Part shown: positions 41,364 to 54,578 of the stretch, one piece after another
Layout: each line of letters starts with the position of its first letter
Position numbering within the stretch: the first letter of the stretch is position 1
NCBI GenBank assembly: GCA_964057225.1
Contig: OZ059894.1
Coordinates: 16,150,476-16,214,475 of the forward strand
From: Auanema rhodensis
Lineage: Eukaryota > Nematoda > Chromadorea > Rhabditida > Rhabditidae
Length of the DNA: 64,000 nt
Direction: 5' to 3'
Notes under the pieces: generated by a model
The model's database searches: none
The model's input: the letters and a program-made list of their open reading frames with translations, nothing else
Told to the model about the DNA's origin: nothing
Made by a program: the position numbers and the translations under genes

Positions 41364-43386
41364 GAATGTTTATAACATTACTTTTAATTAATTAGTTTTA
41401 TATTTATACAATTGTTGATTTATTTGTTCAACTTTAAAATCCAACTTGAAGATAACTGATGTTTTTACTTCTGCATTCCATTATTTTGATGAAAAAAACA
41501 ACAAAAAATGACCTTGTTATTTGAACTTCCTTGTATTTTTGCCAGACCGAAAGAATAAATTTTTGCAAATAATCATATTTTTCATCTTGTTTTATTTATA
41601 TTATTTTATGACGTAAAGTTTAGAAAGTAGATAGCAAATGAGAAACATTTCAAAAATTACAACTTTACTCAAATTCGATTTGTTCTCCACTTTTCACTTC
41701 TTTTTTGTTCTTTTTTTAAAATTAAAAGAAAAAACTTACAAGAGTTCCAAGAAAGATATACATGTACATTCCAGATGAAATAGCAAATATATAATCATCA
41801 TATCCACTATCAACATTATCCAATAGAACTCCAACAATGAAACCCAAATATGATAAAATGATAGGAATTAGATTGAATAGAAGTGTTTTGCGCAAGCCCA
41901 ATCCTGATTTTATCAAGATGGCAAGAGTTCCTAAAGACAGTAGTTAAAGTTTAATTTTATTTTTTACTTTAATAGCTCACCAAGTTCTTGCGGAAATTGT
42001 TGAGAAATGACGGCTATTCCAATAGATAGGCCACGCATCAGATTATCAGAAAAGGCGGCTCCTGAAAACGAATTATACATATACAGTCATTTGAATTCAA
42101 ATGATTTTAGTGTTAACATACCCATGCTCATGCCATCAACAAAGTTATTGGCACTGCTTCCGAATATAATCATATAAGCTACAGATGCAACTTCAATACT
42201 AGCTGGAGCAATAGTCTTTTTCTCGACAATCTTTACCGAAACTGATATCTCATCATCATCTTTCTTTAAATTAAAATATATTATATAAATTATAATATTT
42301 ATAAGAATCAAACCATTGTTTGTTTCATAGACATCTTGGAATCAATTGAAGAATTTGATTTTCTAAGAGAAAGTGTCTGAAAATTCGTTATAATAGGTTA
42401 TGATTGTGTATAATTACCCTTTGTAAGCCAGTATTGACAACATCTAAAAACTGGCCATTCTATAAGAAAAATGGTTTAGTTTTGGTCATTCAAATACGAT
42501 ATTTTACCCTTTTTTCAACTTTTTCTTCTTTATTCTCATATTCAATATCATTTACGGTACTAATAACAGCAATTTGACGTCGTTGTGAAAACTGAAAGAG
42601 AAGAAAAATTGAAGATGAGGAAGCTAAAGATATGATACCGTTCGTACAAGAGCATTATTAACCATTGCAACTTCAAAATCTTCCTGAAATAATTGAAAAT
42701 ATTTTAAATATTTGAATTAAAAATAATTTACAGCTAATTGAGCTTTTTCAATATCTTCCAGTTGCTTGTCAATCTTTCTTTCTCTGAAATGTTGTTCAGG
42801 TTGGTGCTCAGTGAATTGCCTTGTTATATCAAAATCATCTTGACTGATTGTTGTTTCTTCTGTTGGACTACGAATCTTTAAAAGAAATAGTATACTTCAT
42901 AAGAAAAAAAGTTTAAAAAAAAACCTTCACAGCTGGATTTTCATTCATTATAGCAGCTAAGGTTGATTGATGTACTTTTCGTTTAGCTTGCTTTCTCTGA
43001 ATAATATAAATTATAATGATAAATAACTAATATATATATATATATAATAAAGAATAATAAGATTAAGAAAATGACATACTCGTCGTACTTCTAGAATATA
43101 TTGTAATATTCTATCAACTGAGAAGAATAGATAGATAGCAGCTATTATAATTCCAGCTTTATCATGATATTTGAAGTCATCCAATGCTTGTAGATTAAAT
43201 GCCTACAAAATATTAAAAATTATTAAAAAGTTACAAATATGTGAATAGATTGTTCATTTGATGAGCACAACCGATTTAGCAACTTGTTCATTTTAAAATA
43301 AAATTATAATTAGCTATTATAATTTTTTGAATATATGTATTTCCCTAACTAATCAATATTATTATAAAGTTTATTATTTACTATTT

Positions 43387-43423
<37 letters not shown>

Positions 43424-45327
43424 ATTTGAAAAATCTTTAAAAATCATAGTTTCTCATAATAAATACTTCAATAAGCAATCAGAAATGTATTTTTGTTTTT
43501 TTTTCTTTTTTGAAGCCCTCAATACTTTCTTCATCTATACATCTTCTTTATCTCTATTTTTCTGTTTCTCTTTTTTAGTTCTTTATCAATTTGTATGTAG
43601 CTGTGTATATAAGCAAATGTATTTGAAGTTATGCTCTTCAAATCATAAGAACAACACACGTTCATCTTCATCTTTAGGCTTCATCGTCATCTTTTCAAGA
43701 TAGTTGACACGTATACTGCCCATTCACTAAAGTGTCCGTCATCTTGTTTAACTTCTGGTCACTTCATTAAATGTTAAAACAATTGAAAAATCACTAAAAA
43801 TGTGAAAGTAATTAAAATTTTTAATAAGAATAATAGTTATTATCATTTAATTCATAATTAAAATTAACTATTTACTGGAATATCTTTAGTTAAATCTTAT
43901 CTAATTTACAAAATGTTATGGCTTTCAACAAAAAAATAAAAGAAATAATGTTAAAGAAAGAGCTAACCACTTTCGTTTTTTTTTGACCTTTTGGCGCTCA
44001 TTCTATCTCTCTTTCGCTTTCTCTCGTTGATCTTTTAAATATGTTTTGCTTTTATTTGAAAATACATATCATCTTTATACATTTTCTTTTATGTTTTAGA
44101 CTCATTCATCAACAATCTTTTAGATTGTTGATTGACTTTGTTGGTAAGAGAAGTATGATATGAGGCATAATTCAATAGAGATTGTTATGTTTTCCGGAAA
44201 GTAAATTTCCGGATTGAAAAAGGAGTTAACAAACTAGCTTCGTTCTGGGTTATAAAAGGTTGTTGGCCTCTTTAAATAATTGTTTGAAAGATGTTGTTCT
44301 CTTATGATTCTTGTTAACTACTATAGTGTGTAGGAATAGCATACAAAGCTATCTGTCAAGCTTTGCTCCTCCGAACAAAGAGAGACCGAAGAGAAATACG
44401 AAAAGACCATACCTGTGGTAACATAATGAACATTGTACTTCCACTTAAAGCTCCAATACCAAGAGCAATCAGAAAAGTCATGATACGTTCATATAGCGAG
44501 GCCGATAGACATGGTAGTACGAGTATGCCTAGCGGAGCAGCATAAGCAGTCGCTGAGACGATAGAAAGTCCGATCCCCCAAGCTTAAATAAAAACAAAAA
44601 TTTAAATTTAAATTAGTTTGTTTTGTTTGGAAAAAGTTAACAGAAACTTTTAAATCTCCCCCTCCCTCCCCACAAAATTTGGATCCTTTTTAAAAAAAAA
44701 TTATTTTGGGAAAAAAAAGCTGGATTATTTATTTGTTTTTCTATTATTTTAAAACATTTTTGGTTAAATAAAAAGCAACAGACTTTAATAAAAAAAATTA
44801 CAAATTCTATGCTTTTTCAAATATTTTTCTAGCACAAAGGAAGAACTTTTTGAAAAAAAAAGCTGCAGAATGTATAATAAAACATTCTTTTCAATTTTAC
44901 CTCTCTCGCATACATTCCCCCCCCACTCTCTCTCTCTTATACCTTTCCTCTCCTTTTTTCTTTCAATAATTATTATTGATTCTAATTTACCTTTTGAGAT
45001 TAATAAATAGGTTAGTTTATTTAAGAAAATCTACAGAACAAATCTTTGACAACAACATGTTACGAAGTTTTTTTTTTAAAAGAAGTTTTCCTTAGAATTA
45101 CCGTAATTGTCAAAATTTATGTGTTATCTAAAGCTTTGGAATACCATATTCTATATGTATACAAGTAGATTTCTTTATATTCTTTAGTTTAAGTTCAATT
45201 AAAGTTGTACAACTTACTTTGCCATCTTGGAGGCTTTTCCATTTCAACAATGGCTTCAGTAAGGTTATCTAGCTGTGCAGCCACGAAAGCATCCCGAAGA
45301 ACGCTGTGAATGACGTCACTTGCATTC
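41038..45327 (-). CDS. ZIP (SLC39, LIV-1-like) transporter homologue lacking most metal ligands; 5' end not found
   Basis: Exons read rightward to leftward: about 45327-45220 ([20 protein letters not shown]), 44586-44412 ([19 protein letters not shown] ... [20 protein letters not shown]), 43203-43082 ([19 protein letters not shown]), several small charged loop exons between 43005 and 42315 (acidic, Lys/Arg-rich), 42263-42122 ([19 protein letters not shown] ... [10 protein letters not shown]), 42061-41981 ([18 protein letters not shown]), 41930-41740 ([20 protein letters not shown]) and 41184-41038 (to EVTVN). Order and spacing match LIV-1 ZIPs, which move Zn/Fe/Mn into the cytosol. However, TM4 HNxxDG reads NNFVDG and TM5 (H/E)ExPHE reads QQFPQE, so His and acidic ligands are replaced by Asn/Gln. 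Only Asn, Asp and the last Glu remain. Transport is therefore doubtful. No N-terminal ATG or signal peptide exon was identified. Confidence 0.8.
41295..41361. repeat. (GA)n microsatellite, interrupted
   Basis: A GA-rich run in an intron of the ZIP homologue. Confidence 0.95.
43391..43421. repeat. (TA)n microsatellite
   Basis: TA dinucleotide run in the largest ZIP-gene intron. Confidence 0.9.
44109..44131. repeat. 10-bp perfect hairpin with 3-nt loop
   Basis: TCAACAATCT and AGATTGTTGA are exact reverse complements around TTT, in a ZIP-gene intron. Confidence 0.6.
44193..44213. repeat. 8-bp inverted repeat TCCGGAAA/TTTCCGGA
   Basis: The arms are separated by GTAAA. Each arm holds a palindromic TCCGGA core resembling an ETS or heat-shock half-site. 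It lies in a ZIP-gene intron. Confidence 0.45.
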
Positions 45328-47000
45328 TAAAAATAGAAGTCTAAAAGGTTAAATAGATGATTTTATGATTTTTAAAGAAAAAAAGATTTGAAGATGACGG
45401 TGGTAGACATCTATAAAGATTTCAATCTTTCCTCTTTATATTCCAACTTTATGTATATGACAAAAAACCGATGAAGGTGAGACTATCAGGTTCAGAAGGC
45501 GTTAAATCATAGTTGATCATTGCCCTCGTCATATGTACCATCATGTTCTCTTTCTACCTCTTTCTATCTCTTGCTCTCTGATTGGCTGGTTTCGGAACTT
45601 TTCAATTCATTGAAAAGTGGGTATAACAGGTCAGATGACCATAGTTATTTGTTTCTTTAAAATCAAAATCAAGATATAGTAGATGAAGAAAGATTATGTT
45701 CATTGACTGCATACCAGATACAGGAAACTGTGGAATATCTTTAAGCATCTACAGAAGATAAAAAGCTAGCTCATTCGACATGCTTCTTCTAGAAGTTTCA
45801 TGAGAATGATGTCATTCTTTATATATTTATAATTACTCGTATTAAAGGGTTTTATCCAGATTTCTTGTAGTTTTGACGACGAGTTATGGAATGATCTTTC
45901 ATTTTCCCTGACAAGAAAGTATTGGGAATTTCAAAAAGTTCCAAAATGGAACACACTCAGAGACACGTCTACAAAAATAAAAGAAAGTTGAGAAGAATTG
46001 ACTTCGATGTCATCACCTTTGTAGTTGTTCTAACGTTTTCATAAAGATAACATCTTAAAACAATTTATCATATAGCTAGATAAAGAATGGAGAGTATCAG
46101 AACACCCTTGATGTTGACGATGCCTGATGATGATGATGACGATGACTACGACGATGATGATGACGATGCCGAAAGACAGAAGCCTTACCCTTCTTTCTCG
46201 ATCTTAACTACCCGATATGACTTCATACCTATTCATTTTTTGAGAAATACCGAAGACTAGCAAAGAACAAGACAAGTAGTATGAAAGGGAGGAAGACAAA
46301 GATGGAGGGGGGGGGGGGTTAGTAACAACGTCGACCTCCAGAAGTCAAATGACCTTTGTCCCATATTGAACCTCAAAAGTCAAACGTGACTTCATATAAA
46401 ACCATTGGGTAATTATACGAATTATTATTACAAGTTTGACAACAAACATCAATTTTTTCTAATTTTTGTGAAGAGGAAAAGAAAAAGGTGAAGAAAGATT
46501 TTCTACAAGCAGCCGGTGTCATTTCACACAAAGTTTTCACCTGATAACAATCTCTCGCCCCTTCTTCCTAGGTGTCGTAAGTTGTCTCTTCCTCAATTTG
46601 AATGTATTTTCAAATTTTCATAAATTTCTAAATAATTTAAATATATTTTTGATAGATTTTAATCAATTTAGTGCTTTTACTAATTTATGTAGTTTGATTT
46701 TTTAGTCTCAACAACTGAAAGACTTGTTTGAATGTAATAATAATAATAATTTTTACTTCAAAATTTGTAAATGAAAAGATATAATTTGAAATAGTATTAT
46801 AACAAGAACTTTTAATATTATAGATGTTTTTATATGATTAGATAGTTAATTCTAAAAAATTAATAAAGAAAATACAAAGCGATTTTGATAATTCTCTTGA
46901 AAAATCGGAAAAAAGGAGAAAGATTTCGAACTTATGGAAAAGAAGATATGAGAAAGATTGAAAACCTTTATGATAATTATCTTAAGAATTTTAAAATCTA

Positions 47001-47045
<45 letters not shown>

Positions 47046-50000
47046 AATCTCAATATATTGGTTATAAGTTCAGATATGATATAAAGCTGGAATATAGATG
47101 AAAGATGAAAATCATAAACTTACCTTTTCATAAAATTAATTTAAATAAACTTTTAAACAAAGATATCAATCTTATTCATCTTCTCTTTCTATTAAAGTTA
47201 GTGATATTTGATAAAAATACAAAACTAACCAACAACGGTGAGGGCGACATCTGTGTTTGTGCTGGAAAACCAAGTACCGCCTCCAGTTCCTTCTTGGCTC
47301 AGCTCCACCCTCTACTACTCAGGACCTCCCTGCCCACCCACACATCCCTCTCACTGTTTCGAATTCTATTTCTCGTCCGTCTACCTTTCCATCCTTGTTT
47401 TCCTTATCTTTCTCCACACAATGTGCTCTGTGCCTCTACTTAGACTATGTTCTTTCACCTTCAATAGCTTTAACAATTCGTCATATATAGGTAGTTTTCT
47501 GAATTTTATGACAAGAGGTATGAAACAAAACAAATTCATTGGCTATTTGACACCAAAACAGATGTACCATAGGGCTTCCGGAGTTTTTTTTATCAGACAT
47601 CAATCAAAGAAAAAAACGAGTAATCGAAGATAAAATATAATAGATTATAGCTGAAGAGGGCAATCTTTATAGTAAATGTACTTTTAAAAGAAAATTGCAA
47701 AGAAAAACAAGATTTTACTAAATTTCAATTCATCAAAATTTTCTCCATTTAGCCATAGTATCATTGGAAACGTTTTTGTTTACTTTTGTTTATTTTTTAA
47801 AAAAATTTAGGTTAAGTTCCTAAAACAGATTAACTTTTCTTTTTTTAAATCCTTCAATAATCTTAGAAAATATTTCAAAAGTAACTAAACTATATAGTAA
47901 TCTTAAGTCATGTATTAAACTTCAAAAAAAATATTTTAAAATTTGTATTTCCGCTTAGTTTTTTGGTAAAAAAAAAAGAATTTTATTGATCATACGTTAT
48001 ATTTACCAATCAAATATATATTTTGTTTCTATTGAGTTTGAGATTCGTAAGTAATAAAATCAGTTAAACCCAGGTTAAAGAGCAACTTTTGACCGGAAAA
48101 TAATCGTTTTCCTTTACTAAATGGTATATTATATATGAAATATATACTATATATATTTACTTTATTATATATAGATATTAAAGAAATAAATAGAAAAGTT
48201 CATATACAATGAATGAATAATATACAAATATTCTTATTAGATTTAACTATTTATTATTTAATTTATATTTATTTAATCAAATTATAATATATATATATAT
48301 ATACTATACTATATTCTTAATATAAAGATCAAAATTTTGTAGTTGTCCCTGTTTTTTTCACCTAAATATTTGATATGAATCAAATAAATTTTAATGTTGT
48401 TTCAATACTGTAGTAAGAGGATTACTTTTTAAATCTTATCGACTATTATTATTATTATTATTTTTATTTTAAAATGAGGGTGGAAATTGATATATATATA
48501 ATATGAAAGAATGAGAGAGGGTGTATAGATTAACACCAAATTATGATAATTTTTATCAAAAAATGCTGAAGATTATTTATTATATTTGATTTTAATCATC
48601 AAATTATAATAAAATGACCATTTGAATATCTAAAAAATTAATGAAATTTTAAAAAAAATGGATATGTATATTCATTTCAAATTATTCAATTTCAATATAC
48701 TTAAAGCAAAAAATTCAAAAATAGAATTTTTATATAATTTGCGAGTATCGTCTGTTTATGCATTTCAGAGATTTTTTTAAAATTAGAAATTAATAAATTA
48801 TATTATTAAATATAAAATTCTAATATAAAGTGCAAATTTTTTAAATTTAAAAACATTAAAGATTATATCATTATCTTATCTTTTACATACATACAAATTT
48901 ACAAGGTTTCGTCTACATATATATATATATACTATTTATATTAATAGTTTTATCATTTTATATTGATTATATTGATTTTTAATTTTTTTATAATTTATCT
49001 AATTATAAATATTAAAAGTTGTATATATTTTTCATATAATCGGTATACTGTATGCTATACTATATGTACAGGGACATTCTTCAATTTAAATTATTTTCAT
49101 AGATAATTTAATGATTATTATATCAAAAAGAAATATATAAACTATATATAATATAGTATTTAGTATCATATTTTTTTATTTATTTTATATTAATTTATAG
49201 GAAAAAGATATCTTAATGTCTTCAATAGGTGATGGGATTAGATGGTTTGATGATAACGGAAGAATGTTCAGGAAACTTCATTTATAATCAAATAATACAA
49301 TGTTTATATATGTAAATATATTTTATTTTTAATTTTAAAATAATAATTTGTTTTTTTTTTGTTTCAAAACTAGACAAATACAACAAAAATATATATTAAT
49401 TGATTATTTATAATAAATATTTAATTTAATCAATCATAACTTATTATTTTATAAGTTATGATAATAATCTTGATTATAATATTATATTATATAGTTTTTG
49501 TAGTTTTACTTTTTGGAACTATCAGTTTGCGAACATAAAGTAAAGAGTTTTTCGATTTTTCTGAACCTAGTTCATTCATACATGATCGCTTTTATTACTT
49601 GATATTTTATATTTTATTTTAATTTTTTATATTTGAAACAAAAAGTTTATTAATTTAAAAAATATTCTTTCTTTAATATTTACAAATTTTGTCTTCTTTT
49701 TAAATTTCATTATGTATTGACTATCAATACATGAAAGATTAATTAGAATAATCATTTAGAATATTTACACGTTTTCACGTATATTATATGAAATGTCAAT
49801 CTTTATTATAATGAATGTAGTCACATGAAACGGTTGTTTACATTACTTGCAGAGATTTCCATGAAATATGTTGAGTCATCGAATGAATATTAGATCTCAA
49901 CTCAACATATCATTTACTTATTTACTAAATAAAATTTATTTAATTTCAAAAAAAAATGAAAAGAAAAGAAGAAAAAAAACAATTAAAAACAATTGTTTTT

Positions 50001-50275
50001 CTCATATTTTTCTATTTTTAAAAGAAAAATAATTGGGAAGAACACAGCTAAAAGGATGATGTTAAGTTGAACATGAGGGTAATGAAAGGGAAGGCAAGAA
50101 TGTTACTGATAAACCTGGTCCGACATTGAATTGCAAAATTCATTCCATTCAAACTGTATATAATCGATTCGCTCTTTTTGAATAATAAATTATTATAATG
50201 TTTAATTAATTAATTATGCTATATATATCTTATTTTAATAATATATAGTATATTTTAGTTTATTTTTTATATATT
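45328..50275. other. Gene-poor AT-rich region
   Basis: No gene is supported across about 5 kb. The missing ZIP 5' exon(s) may lie here. A minus-strand frame at about 47310-47236 (GTWFSSTNTDVALTVV) ends at a GTTAG donor and could join the 45327 exon, but this is speculative. It holds a GAT/GAC-rich run at 46121-46170, a poly-G tract near 46305-46318 and a (CT)n run at 47004-47041. From 48100 to 49700 it is nearly pure A/T. Confidence 0.4.
47004..47041. repeat. (CT)n microsatellite
   Basis: CT dinucleotide run in intergenic DNA. Confidence 0.95.
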
Positions 50276-50944
50276 ATGCCATTAGAAGCAGGTCATCATC
50301 ATCAAGTTGAACAAGTTTTACGGTATCCAGATGGAAGTACTCAGTATAATTCAGAGGTATTTTAATAATTATTTTGTTTAAAAAACATAAATAAACATTG
50401 AAATACAGTTTCAATTTAGATAGATGGTCTTATTGGAGATAATGAGCAGTTACAGGTAGTTTTGAAAACTTTATCGATAGATAATGAATTAAAGAATTAA
50501 GGAAGTTCCACTAGGTGATCCGATAGATAATCAATCAGATAATACGGTATGTCATTATTAGTTTTATTTAGTAAATAAGTATAAATATAACTGGTTAATA
50601 AGAAAAAATAATCAATAAACAACAATGATTAATATAAAATAATTTTTATCTTAAATAAACTTTTAATTTGAAATAAATGCTTAATCGAATAGTATATTGC
50701 TGAATCTGATTTCGTTATACTAACCTTAAATGTGATAAATGTTTTATTTAAAAGCTTAAAGTACAAAATACTATGAATTGCTTCCTTTTTGCAGGGACCC
50801 ATTAATTGGATTCATTGTTGTAACCTGAATTGCACAGCTATTGGATGGTATACATTTGGAATGTTCAGCTCAATTCCAATCGGAGTATTTCTTCTATGGT
50901 TACAGGGGAAATATTTTCCACTATATGGATGTAAAAACGAGTAA
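50276..50944 (+). CDS. Small single-pass membrane protein, unknown
   Basis: Not recognised. Four exons join in phase 0: 50276-50356 (MPLEAGHHHQVEQVLRYPDG), about 50420-50455 (IDGLIGDNEQLQ), about 50501-50545 (EVPLGDPIDNQSDNT) and about 50796-50944. The total is about 104 residues. The acidic N-terminal half carries a His triplet. The last exon has HCCNLNCTAIGWYTFGMFSS, then a hydrophobic stretch (IPIGVFLLWL), and ends in KYFPLYGCKNE before TAA. There is no signal peptide, so an N-in, C-out single-pass topology is likely, and the CC/C residues near the membrane could be lipidated. All three introns have consistent GT..AG borders, which supports a real gene. Confidence 0.55.
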
Positions 50945-51709
50945 TTAGTTAAAACAAAACAAAAAACAATAAATGAATAATCTCATACTTCAAATATCAA
51001 TACGATTTATAACTTTTTTTTCTTTTTTTTTATTTGAAAAAAATTGTATTATATTAATAAAATATTTTAGAAAACAATCATTTTTCTCTGTTTGATGTAC
51101 TTAGTTATAAACTTTGATTAAGCTGTCAGCTTCTTGATGATGATGATGATGATAACGATGGTGGTGATGTAATATGCTGCCGAGAAACCTAACACGTTCA
51201 TGATGATCATTTTGACGATCATAATCTGTTGTATGCTTACAGATAGTTTTCACTAAGATAGGGGGCAACATTGACAGAATCTAAAAGACGACCTTGTCTC
51301 TTTCTATAAATGAAATCAGATCAGATTTGGAAAAGTGCCAAACAGTCCGTACCTAAGCCAAGAAATAGTGAAACAATCTAGCTAGCGTTCATTACTTGAC
51401 ATGTTATCTCTAACTGTCTCGCTCTTCTTCTATATCTCTTCATTTATCATGTTCTTTTTCATTTTCAATCTTCTTCATCAATGGCAACAGGTTTGTTGGC
51501 ATATTAGACTGTAAGAGATACATGTTCTAACCTGTGTTTCAGAAGTATTGAGATGTGATCTCGTATGTCTATCTGAATGTACGGAACCTCATATGAATTG
51601 CTTTTTGTTTTTCAGTGTCGAGCCATAACTTCTTTCATTTCATTCATCCTTCTATATTTCTCTCACGATCTTTGCTTTATTACATTTTATATATTATTTA
51701 TAGAAAGTT
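50945..51709. other. Intergenic, no gene seen
   Basis: Contains a short GAT-rich run at 51135-51168. No exon is supported. Confidence 0.45.
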
Positions 51710-53480
51710 ATGAAAATCGTATGTTTTTTCCTTTTATTTCTAATTTTTGAACAATCTTATACTTTTTCTCCTATTTGGATTGGTGAACAATGTAAGTTTT
51801 TCTCTTTTTCTTTTCAATCTAATTTTTTCTTTTTTTTTCAATGAATCTTCTGTTTTAAGTTAGAAAATCATCATATTTATCATATGAAGATAGTGAACAA
51901 ATATCATCAAGGTGTGGATATACTCGTAAAAGTAGTACAACTGAATATCCATGGGCTGTTTCAATCTTACTTCATGTTTGTTTTTATAAAATGTTTTATT
52001 ATTTTGAATAAATTATGTGTAGGATCAACATCGTCTAGGTGGTACTATCATATCACCGTATCATATACTTACGGTTGCTCATGGTTTCATGAAATTTCAA
52101 ATGGGATCAGGATCTCATTGCTTGTAAGTTAATTATTTATTTTATCAACAGAAATATTTAATTATGTCACGTATATCATTGTAAAAGAAACTTCCGAGTT
52201 TACATAATTCAAGAAATGAACTCCAACTTCTTTTTGAGATATCACATGTACTTTCTGATAAAAGCACGTGCTTAACTGATTTTTCATATAATTATAATTA
52301 TTTATATGTTTAATTATTCTTTTTTTTTTAAATCAAAAATAAAGAAAATATAATACATTTTCTTATTTAATTATAGAGCTGCAGCTTATCGTTCTATAGA
52401 AGAATTACAAAAGCGTGTTGTTGTATACGGTGGTCGATGTATTCGAGGGGAAACTGAAGATCATCCAAATCATCCTGAGTGTATTCGGCCTGATGTATAT
52501 AGAAACAAAGTACAAAATATTTTTTTTAAACTTTAATCATATTAACTATATATTATATAATATATGTTTACTATATAACTACATACGTCAATATATCTAG
52601 TTTTTGATTGATTAAGATTCGAAGTGTACTGATTGATGGTGATTTTGCTGCTCAGCAATGTCAGAATGGACACGATTTTGCAATAATTGAATTGGAAAAT
52701 AGGTAAACTTTGACAAATTTGAATTAAAATGAAATTGTACAAAAGCTATTTTTCACAAAATTTTCTTAGAATTACCTTTAATGAGCGAGTAAAGCCAATC
52801 TGTCTGCCACCAATACGTCCTACAATTCAGAAAACTCTTTTTGTTGCTGGTTGGGGTCGTAGTGATAGTAAGTGCTAACTTGTTTTCCTAATTTTTGTAT
52901 TCAATGTCACTTTACAAGACCAATAATCAGGCATTTTATTAAGTTTTCAAAGAGAGTGGCCCGTTATTGCATGAAATTCCAATGTTGGTAGACAAGTTTT
53001 GTCGAAGACCCTGGAGTGATAAGGTAGTTATCGTTTAAATTTCTCACGGCAAGCTCATTAAAATCAAAAACGTGTTCAGCTACCTCATACAGCTGAAGAT
53101 CTTCTATGTGCTACATCATTGGATCCATCTGATTACAATACACCCCGAATATGCCATGTGAATCTTTCAGATACATATCATCTTATCGAAGTTTCTCTAA
53201 TTTTAGGGTGACAGTGGTTCTGGCATGGAGCAAAGAGATCAGAAAGGCCGATCTATGGTAGTAGCCATGACATCATTTGGAACACTAGGATGTCCAGCTA
53301 ACATGTTAGGAAGGTAGCTAATTATATTAATAATAATTATATATATATATAGTTATTATACAAATTATAACTTAAATTTGAATTATATCTTATAGATTTA
53401 CACGAATTGATCACTTTTTGAAGCCAATTTGTAATTATACGGGTTTATGCTATTCATCAGCTGAGTTAGCAGCCAGTTAA
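51710..53480 (+). CDS. Secreted chymotrypsin-family (S1) serine protease
   Basis: The start ATG follows a TTTATAG acceptor by 6 nt. The signal peptide is MKIVCFFLLFLIFEQSYTF. About nine short exons follow. Triad: His in ISPYHILTVAHGF (about 52055-52090), Asp in GHDFAIIELE (52668-52700) and Ser in CHGDSGSGM (the exon junction falls between CH and GDSG, near 53157/53208). Other S1 landmarks are RVKPICLPP, LFVAGWGR and the C-terminal GRFTRIDHFLKPIC. The usual RIVGG-type activation site is not seen; the region reads RCGYTRKSSTTEYPWAV. The position equivalent to 189 (six before Ser195) is Arg rather than the Asp of trypsins, so trypsin specificity is not expected. It resembles nematode TRY-type proteases; a digestive, cuticular or sperm role cannot be chosen. 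Confidence 0.9.
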
Positions 53481-54177
53481 TATTTTATTCAACTGATATA
53501 TATATATGATTTTACAATTGTTAAAACATTCATCTAATATAACATAGATGAGATGATTTTTTTCAGAAAAAAAATAAATTAATTAACTATTAATATTCTT
53601 TTTTATTATTGTTATCATGACTACTAAAGCCAATAAAATTATTAAGAAAAAAAGAAGGAAAATATTGTTTTTTTAGTTTAAAAAAACAAATATTTTTATT
53701 TACAAATGAGTATCAGATGGAAAAAATTAATTATGTCTTCTATATAAATACTATTTCTTATGGTTTTGTTCTGATTCAAATAAATATGATATTTAATACA
53801 AAATTGTTCGTCTTTCTAGCTGCTTTTGTAGGTTTTTTTCTTTTAATTTTCAAATAAATTAATAAATATTATATAGTATATAAATTAAAAATTGAAAATA
53901 ATGTACTTTATATATTCATATATTATAATTATTATTATAAAATATTATGAGAGATTATTAAATACAATGTAATCATTTATCAACTTTTCTCACATACGTC
54001 ATTATGTCATAGTATATACATATTACATATATTCTTTTATTTTATATTGATAATTTTGAAAATATATACTATACGTATAGTTTACAAGATGATATTCAAA
54101 AACAAACTATTACATTAAAACAATATTAACTATTACTATATTAACAATTATATAAAAGACTTTCTTCTCATATACAG
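53481..54177. other. AT-rich intergenic DNA
   Basis: Very A/T-rich. Any upstream exon of the gene fragment at 54178 should lie here or further left, but none is recognisable. Confidence 0.4.
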
Positions 54178-54578
54178 GGCGTTCTAAGTACATATGCCAT
54201 ACATCAAGTCAAACAGGAAGCGTCTGATGTTGATAGAGATATTGATACACCTCCTCAGCCGAAACACGGTAATTCAATATTACGTTGATTGTTTAAAATC
54301 AATTTTATCAAATTATGTTTTTAGGCCAGAAAATGAATGAAGCTTCTTCTGAAGAGGTGGTACCTATGGCTCGAGCTGCTGAGGATATTAAAGGCGATAT
54401 AAATCATGAAGAAGAACAAGCAGAAGAAGATGATCTTGGATATGATCCATATTTCCAACCTGGATCTGATGTAAACGTGATGTATCGTCCACTCAAATCA
54501 TCAGGAATTTCCAAATTTTATTCAAATACTATGAGTAGCTTCGTATTTATCTTTCTATTTATTTATTGTTTTTATTGA
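54178..54578 (+). CDS. Acidic protein with hydrophobic C-terminal tail (5' exon missing)
   Basis: Not recognised. Exon 54178-54268 (after a TATACAG acceptor) encodes GVLSTYAIHQVKQEASDVDR and joins in phase 1 to 54325-54578. The second exon is strongly acidic (DINHEEEQAEEDDLGYDP), continues NVMYRPLKSSGISKFYSN, and ends in a short hydrophobic tail (SSFVFIFLFIYCFY) before TGA. The tail could be a tail anchor, a GPI signal or a read-through intron. There is no ATG in frame in the first exon, and the first in-frame Met is in the second exon (KMNEASSEE), so a first exon is missing from this model. The gene may instead be an alternative 3' end of an upstream unit. Confidence 0.45.

Noticed and set aside
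47105-47633. Overlapping plus-strand frames of 112 and 131 codons
   Set aside because: Three frames are open over the same pyrimidine-rich DNA, which indicates composition rather than a gene; no splice or family evidence.
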